Source: Solirubrobacterales bacterium (GTDB taxonomy: Bacteria; Actinomycetota; Thermoleophilia; Solirubrobacterales; Solirubrobacteraceae). From it: 32,654 nucleotides of DNA. Position numbers and translations under genes: made by a program. Positions within the stretch are counted from its first letter, which is position 1. Each line of letters begins with the position of its first letter. The notes below the pieces were generated by a model, which was not told the DNA's origin, made no database searches, and saw nothing but the letters and a program-made list of their open reading frames with translations. Location: assembly GCA_027315255.1 (NCBI GenBank), contig DAHUYL010000020.1, forward strand, positions 1 to 32,654, given 5' to 3'. Positions 8,051 to 15,415 of the stretch are shown here, in pieces.

Positions 8051-9073
8051 CTATGCGTAGACGAAGTTCGTGGCCGCTTCGGGCGCGGGGAACGGGCTGT
8101 CAAGCGCGAACTGGACCGCTGCGTCCATCTCCTCGCGTGCGGCTTGCGCGATCTCGTCGGCTCTTGCCACGTCGAGCACGCCCTGCTCGATCAGCTGCAT
8201 CCGGAAGCGAGGGACGGGATCGCCGCGCAGCGCCGCCTCGTACTCGTCGCGGTTGCCGAACACCCGGATCGCCTCGTGCTCCTCGTAGTGCAGCGGCACC
8301 CCCGGAGGCGCGATCAGGTTTCCGTGCGCCGACAGCCGGTACACCTTCGACTCGACGAGCGTCGGGCCGTCGCCTCTGCGGGCGCGGTCCGCCGCCTCGC
8401 TGACGGTGGCGTGGACGGCGAGCGGGTCGCCGCCGTCGACCGTCACCCCGGGCATGCTGTGCGCCTTCGCCTTGACCGACAGCGGCTCGCCGGCGGCGGC
8501 GTTGGCGTCCTCCTGCTCGGAGCGGGTGGCGACGTTGTAGTTGTTGTTCTCCATGATGTAGACGACCGGCAGCTTCCACAGCGAGGCAAGGTTGAGCGAC
8601 TCGTGGAACGCGCCCTGCTTGGAGGCGCCGTCGCCGAAGAAGCAGAGCACGACGGTCGGTGGCTGGGTGCGGTTGCGGATCTGGGCCGCGTAGCCGACGC
8701 CGGTCGCCTGCGGGATCCCCTGCCCGACGATCCCGCTCGTGCCGAGGAAGCCGCGGCCGGGGTCGGCCAGGTGCATCGAGCCGCCGTAGCCGCCGCACAG
8801 GCCGTCCGTGCGGCCGTAGATCTCGGCCATGATCGCCTTCGTATCGGTGCCGAGCGTGATCGGGTAGCCGTGGCAGCGATACGTCGCCATCAGCTGGTCG
8901 CCGGGTTGCATCGTCGCCAGCGAGCCGACGATCGAGGCCTCGGCGCCGTCGGCCAGGTGCGTGTGCCCGCGGATCACCCCCGGGTGCTCGTCGAAGGTCC
9001 GCTTCACCCGCTCCTCGAACTCGCGGATCCGCACCATCTGCGTGTACATCCAGATCAGGCGGTCGTTGTCCAT
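8051..9073 (-). CDS. Thiamine-dependent 2-oxoacid/acetoin dehydrogenase E1 alpha subunit, first pair
   Basis: This 340-residue alpha subunit of a two-chain E1 component contains MVRIREFEERVKRTFDEHPG, the ATYRCHGYPITLG active-site segment, YGGSMHLADPGRGFLGTSGIVG, and the thiamine/Mg motif GDGASKQGAFHESLNLASLWKLPVVYIMENNN. It ends with a normal E1-alpha tail. The ATG at 9073 was chosen because GAGGT lies nine bases upstream and the family N-terminus begins there; an extension to 9196 would run into the upstream isomerase gene. It opens the alpha-beta-alpha-beta series, all on the minus strand with gaps or overlaps under 20 bases. No lipoyl-bearing E2 or E3 follows. Confidence 0.91.
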   Translation of the reverse strand: MDNDRLIWMYTQMVRIREFEERVKRTFDEHPGVIRGHTHLADGAEASIVGSLATMQPGDQLMATYRCHGYPITLGTDTKAIMAEIYGRTDGLCGGYGGSMHLADPGRGFLGTSGIVGQGIPQATGVGYAAQIRNRTQPPTVVLCFFGDGASKQGAFHESLNLASLWKLPVVYIMENNNYNVATRSEQEDANAAAGEPLSVKAKAHSMPGVTVDGGDPLAVHATVSEAADRARRGDGPTLVESKVYRLSAHGNLIAPPGVPLHYEEHEAIRVFGNRDEYEAALRGDPVPRFRMQLIEQGVLDVARADEIAQAAREEMDAAVQFALDSPFPAPEAATNFVYA

Positions 9074-9092
9074 CCCCCGGTGACCTCGCTTT

Positions 9093-9956
9093 CTACGCTG
9101 GGATCGTCTCGAACTGCGCCATCGTCGTCTCGTAGGAGCGGTTGAAGGTCTCGTCGATTGGCAGCGCCCGCAGCGCCGCCGACAGGATCTCCACACCCCA
9201 CGGGCCGTCGTAGCCGAGCTCGCGCGCGACGCGGATGTAGCCCGCGATGTCGAACTCGCCCTCGCCGAGCAGCTGCCGGTGGTTGACGACCTCGTCGATC
9301 CGATCGTCGAGCCAGTCGTAGTTCCCGTCGGACAGCTCGACCCAGGTGAAGTACTCGCGCGGGATCTGCCTGAGGTCCTCCGGCGTGATCCCGAGCTTGC
9401 CGCAGTGCCAGGTGTCGATCGCGAGGCCGCCGTTCGGGGCCGCCGCGCCCTGCACGACCGCGAGCGCCTTCTCCAGCGAGTCGACGTTGACGTCGAACGG
9501 CATGAACTCGTAGACGATCTTGGCGTTCGTGTGCTCGGCGGCGTCCGCGCACAGCTCGGCGAAGCCCTCGGTCACCTGCGAAAGCTCGCACGGGGTGCCC
9601 GGGATGTTGCCGACCTTGACGTGGTGGGCGTCGAAGGTGGCCGCCAGGTCGAACAGGAGCTTGCGGCGCTTATCCGACTCGGTGCGCAGGGCGCTGCCCG
9701 CGGGCATGAAGAAGTCCTGCAGGAACTCGACCTGCATGTACTCGAGCCCGGCGGCGTCGAAGATCTGCTTCATCTCGCGGAGCGTGCGGGTCTCGAGCTG
9801 ATGCTCGATGTCGGCGTGCCACAGCCCGAGGCCGCTGTAGCCGACCCGGGCGGCCTCGGCGCAGCGCTCACGCCAGTCGTACAGGCTCCACTCGCGCCCG
9901 AAATGCACCTCGGTCGGCCCGGCCACGGTCCAGTACAGAGCGATCAGCTCGGTCAT
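9093..9956 (-). CDS. Sugar phosphate isomerase/epimerase (AP endonuclease 2-like TIM barrel)
   Basis: This 287-residue TIM-barrel enzyme belongs to the xylose-isomerase-like family that includes IolE and IolI. It is expected to bind a divalent metal and to isomerise, epimerise or dehydrate a sugar or polyol derivative. Candidate metal ligands are the Glu in KIVYEFMP, the Asp and His of AIDTWHCGKL, the Glu of TWVELSDG and the Glu of WGVEILS near the end. The N-terminal strand (ELIALYWTVAG) and GYSGLGLWHADIEH are typical of the fold. ATG 9956 gives the natural N-terminus; an in-frame ATG at 9998 would add 14 unlikely residues. It ends 19 bases before the first E1 alpha gene, so it is probably in the same operon. 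A polyol or hydroxy-ketone source for the E1 substrate is possible but unproven. Confidence 0.8.
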   Translation of the reverse strand: MTELIALYWTVAGPTEVHFGREWSLYDWRERCAEAARVGYSGLGLWHADIEHQLETRTLREMKQIFDAAGLEYMQVEFLQDFFMPAGSALRTESDKRRKLLFDLAATFDAHHVKVGNIPGTPCELSQVTEGFAELCADAAEHTNAKIVYEFMPFDVNVDSLEKALAVVQGAAAPNGGLAIDTWHCGKLGITPEDLRQIPREYFTWVELSDGNYDWLDDRIDEVVNHRQLLGEGEFDIAGYIRVARELGYDGPWGVEILSAALRALPIDETFNRSYETTMAQFETIPA

Positions 9957-10028
9957 GGCCGCTGACGCTACCCGCGGGTGGCCGGCGCCGCCAGCCATCC
10001 GGCGCAGGCTGTCTTGCCTGTCCGCGCT

Positions 10029-10529
10029 TTACGCCGGGCAGGCGATGTCGTCTTCGATCAGGGTCTGCTCGAGGTCGGCGCCGGGTGCCGGGAAGCTCGC
10101 CCTGAACGTGAACGCATGGAGGGTGGGGCCGTGCAGCCTGAGGTGCTCGAGGCGCTCCTTCGCCTCGGCGACGGTCGGCTCGTGGCCGGCCGGGATCCAC
10201 CACAGCGCCATGTATGTGTCGAGCTTCTCGAACCACTGCCTGCGGTTGCGCATCACCGACGTGTGGTCGCTCGTGTACACGAACGCGCGCAACGCCTCGA
10301 TCGACTCCCAGACCGACATGTTGACCATCATCCGCTCGTCCTCGTAGGGCCTGATCGCGGTCGCGTCGCCGTCCTCCGTCTGGAGCCTCCAGACGAAGCC
10401 TGGCGAGTCGTCGGCGAGTGCGTTGATCGACTCGAGCGCCGCCTTGAAGCCGGCCATCACGGGACCGTCCATTGGCCCCCTGGCGAGGCCGACGTTGAGC
10501 TGAGCGAGGTGGAACTCCATGGCCGGCAT
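10029..10529 (-). CDS. DUF3291 domain-containing protein
   Basis: This small 166-residue soluble protein of the DUF3291 family has no known reaction. Family features are the N-terminal strand MEFHLAQLNVG, SPGFVWRLQTEDG, the MMVNMSVWESIEALRAFVYTS core, and RRQWFEKLDTYMALWWIPAGHEPTVAEAKERLEHL. The fold resembles the dimeric alpha/beta-barrel (ABM/EthD-like) group, which includes monooxygenases and stress proteins. Two starts are possible, ATG 10529 or ATG 10520; neither has a strong Shine-Dalgarno, but the family begins at MEFHLAQ. It is separated by 72 bases from the isomerase gene and by 143 bases from the exporter gene, so co-transcription is uncertain. Confidence 0.8.
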   Translation of the reverse strand: MPAMEFHLAQLNVGLARGPMDGPVMAGFKAALESINALADDSPGFVWRLQTEDGDATAIRPYEDERMMVNMSVWESIEALRAFVYTSDHTSVMRNRRQWFEKLDTYMALWWIPAGHEPTVAEAKERLEHLRLHGPTLHAFTFRASFPAPGADLEQTLIEDDIACPA

Positions 10530-10672
10530 CTTACGCAGGGTGTGGGCGCGGGGCCGGTGCTGGCGCGGTTATGCCTGCCGGCGGCCGGGGCGAGCCCGCC
10601 GCCGCCCGTCTCGCGGCCGGCCTGAGAGCGCCTCGCCTCACGAAGCGCTGCTGAGGGGTCACGACAGAATCC

Positions 10673-12130
10673 CTAACCGGCGCTGACCGGCTCCGGGTGT
10701 GCGTCTCCCGTGCCCGCGGCAAGCGGGCCCGTCGACGTGGCCTGCCGACGCGGCACGAGCATGCTGGCGGCGACGCCGACGGCGAGGAACGCAGTGGCCA
10801 TCGCGAACGTCTCGGTGAAGCCGGTGACGGTCGGCAACCGATGGTTGATGTGGCCCGCGATGAAGGTGGCCGACAGCTGACCGCCGAGCGCGCCGCCGAG
10901 GGTCCGCAACACCGTGTTCATGCCGCTCGCCACCCCGCTCTGGTGGACGGGGACGGCAGCGATCACGAGATTGCCCAGGGCGGCGAACGCCAGCCCGATT
11001 CCGATCCCGAGCAGCGCCGCCGAGATCAGGAAGTCGATCGGCTGGCCGTGGGCGACCGCGAGCAGCAGGAACGCGGCGGCGGTGAACGCGGTGCCCGCGA
11101 CCAGCGAGAAGCGCGATCCGTAACGCGCCGAGATGCGCCCGGCGGCGATTCCCGTCAGGAACATGCCGACGGTCGCCGGGAGCAGGTAGAGCCCCGATAC
11201 CACTACCGAGGCGCCGAAGCCAAAGCCGGTGGACTTCGGCAGCTGGGCGAACTGCGGGATCACGATGAACGACGAGTACATCCCCGCGCCGAGCAGGAAG
11301 GCCGCGAGGTTGGCCGTCCACACCCCGCGGACGCGCATCATCGACATGTCGACGAGCGGTATGCGGCTGCGCAGCTCGCGCCACACCCACAGAGCGCAGA
11401 TGACGAGGCCGGCCGCGAGCAGGCCGAGCGTGCGAGCCGATCCCCAGCCCCAGGACGCCGTCTCGCTGATCGCGATCAGCGCCATCGTGATGCCGACGCT
11501 CATCAGCGCCGCGGCCGACCAGTTGACGGGCTCGGGCACGCGCACAGGTGACTCCGGAACGAAGCGCCACGTGAGCAGCGTCGCGATCGCCAGCGCGACC
11601 AGCGGGATCCAGAACAGCCAGTGGTAGTCCAGATGCTCGACGATCACGCCGGACAGGACGATCCCGATTCCGCCACCGATGCCGAGGATCGCCGACAGCA
11701 GGCCGATGCTGCCGGGCAGCTTCCTGACGGGGAACTCGTCGCGCACGATCCCGATCGCCAGCGGGAAGATCCCGCCACCGGCGCCCTGGATCACGCGGGC
11801 GACGATCAGCAGTTGCAGCGAGCTGGCGACGGCCGCGAGCAGCGTGCCGGCGGCCAGCAGGATCAGCGTGACCAGCAGGAGCTTCTCCTTGCCGTACATG
11901 TCGCCGAGCCGGCCGAGGATCGAGGTCGCCACCGAGGCCGACAGCAGGTAGCCGGTCAGGAGCCACGCGATCCCGGTCTCCGAGGCACCGACCGCATGCT
12001 GGATCGCCGGCAACGCGGGGACGATCGCGGAGCTGAGGATCGCGTAGGCCATCGCGGCAAGCGCCAGAACGAGCAGGACGAGCGTCGGATGGGTGCGACC
12101 CTCGCCGGCGGACGCGACGGATCTACGCAC
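10673..12130 (-). CDS. MFS transporter, DHA2 (14-helix drug:H+ antiporter) family
   Basis: This 485-residue integral membrane transporter probably exports a hydrophobic compound in exchange for protons. About 14 hydrophobic segments are visible from residue 17 to about 460. MFS motif A is GRLGDMYGKEKLLLV after helix 2, followed by ARVIQGAGGGIFPLAIGIVRDEFP, the helix 4-5 pattern typical of EmrB/QacA relatives. In the second half, GRISARYGSRFSLVAGT is the repeat of motif A, and LGNLVIAAVPVHQSGVASGMNTVLRTLGGALGG is a DHA2 hallmark. The start is GTG at 12130, 42 bases after the CoA-transferase stop; the ribosome site is weak, which fits read-through from that gene. The substrate is unknown. Confidence 0.9.
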   Translation of the reverse strand: MRRSVASAGEGRTHPTLVLLVLALAAMAYAILSSAIVPALPAIQHAVGASETGIAWLLTGYLLSASVATSILGRLGDMYGKEKLLLVTLILLAAGTLLAAVASSLQLLIVARVIQGAGGGIFPLAIGIVRDEFPVRKLPGSIGLLSAILGIGGGIGIVLSGVIVEHLDYHWLFWIPLVALAIATLLTWRFVPESPVRVPEPVNWSAAALMSVGITMALIAISETASWGWGSARTLGLLAAGLVICALWVWRELRSRIPLVDMSMMRVRGVWTANLAAFLLGAGMYSSFIVIPQFAQLPKSTGFGFGASVVVSGLYLLPATVGMFLTGIAAGRISARYGSRFSLVAGTAFTAAAFLLLAVAHGQPIDFLISAALLGIGIGLAFAALGNLVIAAVPVHQSGVASGMNTVLRTLGGALGGQLSATFIAGHINHRLPTVTGFTETFAMATAFLAVGVAASMLVPRRQATSTGPLAAGTGDAHPEPVSAG

Positions 12131-12172
12131 GGGCAGCGGCCAGTCTAGGGTGCGCGCGACGGGGCGCCGGAC

Positions 12173-13396
12173 CTACCCGAACCAGTGGGTCTCGCCGGGC
12201 GCCTCGGCGTCGCCGAGCGTCGCGGGCGGCGCCAGCCGGTAGCTCGGCGGCGTCGCCGACAGCCGGATCGGGCTTCGCGTCAGGCGGACGTCGCGGCCGC
12301 CGGCCCCGGGTACGGTCACGATCGGATCGAGCCCGAGGCGATGCGCCAGCGCGAACGCTCCGGCGATGTCGTTGACCGCGCCCGCCGGCACCCGCGCGAG
12401 CGTCAGGATCTCCGCCCAGGCAGCGGCAGGGCGGTCATGCAGCCGCCGCTCGAGCTCCTCGGTCAGCGCCGCGCGGTTCGAGACGCGCGCGGTGTTGGCG
12501 GCGAACCGAGGGTCCGCCGCGAGCTCGGGTGCGCCCAGGCAATCGCACAGCGATGCGAACTGCCGGTCGTTGCCGACAGCCACGGCCAGCTCGCCGTCGG
12601 CGCACGCGAACAGCTCGTACGGAGCGATGCTCGGGTGTCGGTTGCCGAGCCGTTCCGGGACGACGCCTCCGGCGGTGAACGCCGCGCCCTGGTTGACGAG
12701 CGCGGCGAGCAGCGACGACAGCAGGTCGACGTCCACCCGCTGGCCCTCGCCCGAGGCGTCGCGGTGGCGCAGCGCGGCGAGGATCCCGGTCGTGGCGAAC
12801 AGGCCGGCGAGCACGTCGACGAGCGCCACGCCGACCTTCGTCGGCGGCCCGTCGGGGTCGCCGGTGATGCTCATCAACCCGCCGAGCGCCTGGATCAGCA
12901 GGTCGTAGCCGGGCAGCTCACCCGCGGCCGCGCCGAACCCCGTGATCGCGCAGTACACGAGGCGCGGGTTGTCAGCGCGCAGCGCCTCGTAGCCGAGCCC
13001 GAACGAGTCCATCAACCCCGGCCGGAAGTTCTCGATCACGACGTCCGCGCCGCGCGCGAGCGACCGCGCGCGGTCGCGACCCTCCGCAGTTCCCAGGTCG
13101 AGCGCCACGCTTCGCTTGTTGCGGTTGACCGCGAGGAAGTACGTGGCCGTTCCGGCGTCGTCGAACGGCGGACCCCAGCTGCGGGTCTCGTCGCCGCTCC
13201 CAGGGCGCTCGAGCTTGATCACCTCGGCCCCGAGGTCGCCGAGCATCATCGTCGCGAACGGACCGGCCAGCACGCGCGAGAAGTCGAGGATCCTGATGCC
13301 GTCAAGGGCCGCTGCCGGACGCTGGCGAGGTTGGGGCACCGTGCGGGCCCGAACCTCGCCAGCGTCGCTCCCCGTTTCTTGCGCTGCGCGATCCAC
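12173..13396 (-). CDS. CaiB/BaiF family (class III) CoA-transferase, probable glutarate CoA-transferase
   Basis: This 407-residue enzyme moves CoA between carboxylic acids through an aspartyl-CoA intermediate. The family N-terminus is LDGIRILDFSRVLAGPFATMMLGDLGAEVIKLERPGSGD (split over residues about 32-70). The candidate catalytic Asp is in ELPGYDLLIQALGGLMSITG. SVALDLGTAEGRD, VVIENFRPGLMDSFGLGYEAL and RLVYCAITGFG are also characteristic. It is divergent from a glutaryl-CoA dehydrogenase; CaiB-type proteins paired with that enzyme (bacterial GcdG, mammalian SUGCT) activate glutarate using succinyl-CoA, so that role is the most likely. The start is GTG at 13396, only about three bases beyond the predicted transcription start, so the message may be nearly leaderless. 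A later GTG (RTVPQP) is an alternative start. Confidence 0.87.
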   Translation of the reverse strand: MDRAAQETGSDAGEVRARTVPQPRQRPAAALDGIRILDFSRVLAGPFATMMLGDLGAEVIKLERPGSGDETRSWGPPFDDAGTATYFLAVNRNKRSVALDLGTAEGRDRARSLARGADVVIENFRPGLMDSFGLGYEALRADNPRLVYCAITGFGAAAGELPGYDLLIQALGGLMSITGDPDGPPTKVGVALVDVLAGLFATTGILAALRHRDASGEGQRVDVDLLSSLLAALVNQGAAFTAGGVVPERLGNRHPSIAPYELFACADGELAVAVGNDRQFASLCDCLGAPELAADPRFAANTARVSNRAALTEELERRLHDRPAAAWAEILTLARVPAGAVNDIAGAFALAHRLGLDPIVTVPGAGGRDVRLTRSPIRLSATPPSYRLAPPATLGDAEAPGETHWFG

Positions 13397-13401
13397 CCTG
13401 A

Positions 13402-13434
13402 TTGAATCCTAGAGATTCGAAAATCTAGGATCAA
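13402..13434. promoter_or_regulatory. Symmetric divergent promoter/operator between CoA-transferase and glutaryl-CoA dehydrogenase genes
   Basis: ATCCTAGA (13406-13413) and TCTAGGAT (13424-13431) are perfect 8-base inverted repeats with TTCGAA exactly at the centre (11 of 13 pairs match). Both strands read as promoters: plus TTGAAT (13402-13407), 18 bases, TAGGAT (13426-13431); minus TTGATC (13434-13429), 17 bases, TAGGAT (13411-13406). A protein bound to the dyad would block both. The FCD/GntR gene at 14658-15356 is the nearest candidate regulator (inference). Confidence 0.6.
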
Positions 13435-13452
13435 GCCAGGCGGTCAGAGCGG

Positions 13453-14661
13453 ATGGACACGACGACGCAGCAGACAGGCACCCGGCCCGACGAGCGGCCG
13501 AAGATCCGGCCCGACGACTTCCTAGCGATCGACCAGCTCCTGTCCGACCAGGAGCGCGACATCCGCGACACGGTCCGCGCGTTCGTCCGCGACCGGGTGC
13601 TCCCGCACGTCGCCGAGTGGTTCGAGCAGGCAACGATCCCGCGTGAGCTGGCCGGCGAGCTGGGCAAGCTCGGGCTGTTCGGGATGCACCTCGAGGGCTA
13701 CGGCTGCGCCGGCGCAAGCGCCACCGAGTACGGCCTGGCGTGCATGGAGCTCGAGGCGGGCGACAGCGGTGTGCGGAGTCTGGTTTCGGTGCAGGGGTCG
13801 CTCGCGATGTACGCGATCCACCGGTTCGGGTCGGAGGAGCAGCGTCAGCGGTGGCTGCCGGCGATGGCGGCCGGCGAGGCGATCGGCTGCTTCGGCTTGA
13901 CCGAGCCGGACGCCGGCAGCGATCCGGGAGCGATGCGCACGCATGCGCGCCGCGACGGCGCCGACTGGATCCTCAACGGCGCGAAGATGTGGATCACAAA
14001 CGGGTCGATCGCCGACGTCGCCGTCGTCTGGGCCAGGACCGACGGTGGCATCCGGGGCTTCCTCGTCGAGCGCGGCACCCCCGGCTTCACCGCGCCCGAG
14101 ATCCACCGGAAGCTGTCGCTGCGCGCGTCGGTCACCTCAGAGCTGGTGCTCGACGACGTCCGGGTTCCGGCCTCGGCGATGCTCCCTGAGGCGAACTCGT
14201 TGCGCGGCCCGCTGTCATGCCTGAACGAGGCACGCTTCGGGATCGTCTGGGGTGCCGTCGGCGCCGCCCGCGCATGCTTCGAGGCGGCGCTCGATTACAG
14301 CAAGGAGCGGATCGCATTCGGGCGGCCGATCGCCTCGTTCCAGCTCCAGCAGCAGAAGCTCGCGACGATGGCGCTGGAGGTCGGGCGCGCAAGCCTGCTG
14401 GCGCTCCACCTCGGCCGGCTGAAGGACGGCGGCCGGCTGGCGCCCGAGCAGGTGAGCATGGGGAAGCTCGGCAACGTCAATGCCGCGCTCGAGGTCGCCC
14501 GGACGGCGCGCCAGGTGCTCGGCGCCAACGGCATCACGCTCGAGTACCCGGTGATCCGCCACATGAACAACCTCGAGTCGGTCGTCACCTACGAGGGCAC
14601 CGCCGACGTCCACGCCCTGGTCATCGGTGGCGCGCTGACCGGCATCAGCGCGTTCCGGTGA
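13453..14661 (+). CDS. gcdH: Glutaryl-CoA dehydrogenase (acyl-CoA dehydrogenase family)
   Basis: This 402-residue FAD enzyme oxidises and decarboxylates glutaryl-CoA to crotonyl-CoA, passing electrons to ETF. Subfamily-specific features are the substrate Arg in VRSLVSVQGSLAMY (human enzyme YRSAMSVQSS), GCFGLTEPDAGSDPGAM, WILNGAKMWITNG, CLNEARFGIVWGA, FGRPIASFQLQQQKLA, and the catalytic Glu in TYEGTADVHALVIG (Glu381) followed by ALTGISAF. Length and motifs match GCDH throughout. The ATG at 13453 has a short leader from the symmetric promoter. The stop overlaps the next GntR start (GTGA). Together with the divergent CoA-transferase it gives a complete glutarate to crotonyl-CoA step, as in lysine, tryptophan or aromatic catabolism. 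Confidence 0.93.
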   Translation: MDTTTQQTGTRPDERPKIRPDDFLAIDQLLSDQERDIRDTVRAFVRDRVLPHVAEWFEQATIPRELAGELGKLGLFGMHLEGYGCAGASATEYGLACMELEAGDSGVRSLVSVQGSLAMYAIHRFGSEEQRQRWLPAMAAGEAIGCFGLTEPDAGSDPGAMRTHARRDGADWILNGAKMWITNGSIADVAVVWARTDGGIRGFLVERGTPGFTAPEIHRKLSLRASVTSELVLDDVRVPASAMLPEANSLRGPLSCLNEARFGIVWGAVGAARACFEAALDYSKERIAFGRPIASFQLQQQKLATMALEVGRASLLALHLGRLKDGGRLAPEQVSMGKLGNVNAALEVARTARQVLGANGITLEYPVIRHMNNLESVVTYEGTADVHALVIGGALTGISAFR

Positions 14662-15356
14662 GCGCGGTCGCGGCACACGGAACGGCTGCCGACCACGCGC
14701 TCGGGCGCCTGCGGGCGGCGATCGTCGCGGGCGAGCTGGCGCCGGGCCAGCGGATCCTCCAGGAGGAGATCGCCGAGCTTCTCGGGCTGAGCATCGCCCC
14801 CGTGCGGGAGGCGCTGCGCGTGCTCGAGCAGGAGGGTCAGGTCACCTACCGGCCCCGGCGCGGTTACTTCGTGACCGAGCTGAGCATCGCCGACCTGGCG
14901 GAGATCTACGAGCTGCGGCGGATCCTCGAGGAGCGCGCGGCGCGGCTCGCGTTGCCATTCCTCGACGAGGCAGCGCTCGAGCCGGTCCTCGCCGCCGCCA
15001 AGGCGTGCGAACGGGCCGCCGAGTCCGGCGAGGTCACCGCGGAGCTCGAGGCCAACCGGCGCTTTCACCTGGGGCTGCTCGATCTGCCTGGACAACCCCA
15101 CACGGTGCGGCTGATCCGCCAGCTGTGGGACTCGACCGAGGCGTACCGCGCGCTCTACTACAACTCGCCACAGGAACGCCGCATCGCGACGGTGGCCCAC
15201 CGGCGGATCCTGGCCGCGGTGCGAGCGGCCGACCCCGACCTGTTCGTCGCCGAGCTCGATGCGCACCGCGACCGGGCGCTGTCCGTCCTGACCGCGATCC
15301 TCGGCCGCGGCAGCGACGGCTCGCCGCGAGGGACTCGAGGTACTCGGCTTGACTGA
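14658..15356 (+). CDS. GntR family transcriptional regulator, FadR/FCD subfamily
   Basis: This 232-residue regulator has an N-terminal winged helix-turn-helix (LGRLRAAIVAGELAPGQRI, LGLSIAPVREALRVLEQEGQ, RRGYFVTELSIADLAEIYELR) and a C-terminal helical FCD domain. The FCD domain shows EERAARLALPFLD, NRRFHLGLLDLPGQPHTVRLI and the AHRRILAAVRAADPDL His-containing helix expected to hold a metal-bound carboxylate. The start is GTG at 14658, overlapping the gcdH stop by four bases, so it is translated with gcdH. By position it is the likely local regulator of the glutarate genes, acting on the dyad at 13406-13431 with an organic acid or acyl-CoA as effector. Target and ligand are inferences. Confidence 0.9.
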   Translation: MSAVAAHGTAADHALGRLRAAIVAGELAPGQRILQEEIAELLGLSIAPVREALRVLEQEGQVTYRPRRGYFVTELSIADLAEIYELRRILEERAARLALPFLDEAALEPVLAAAKACERAAESGEVTAELEANRRFHLGLLDLPGQPHTVRLIRQLWDSTEAYRALYYNSPQERRIATVAHRRILAAVRAADPDLFVAELDAHRDRALSVLTAILGRGSDGSPRGTRGTRLD

Positions 15357-15415
15357 GATTGGATCTGGCGGGTTGCCACACCCGGCGTCCGGTGCGGCTG
15401 GCATGATCGTCGGGC

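Noticed and set aside
10580-10603. GC-rich hairpin between the exporter and DUF3291 genes
   Set aside because: One base is bulged, there is no T-run on the transcribed strand, and such hairpins are common at this GC content; not enough to call a terminator.
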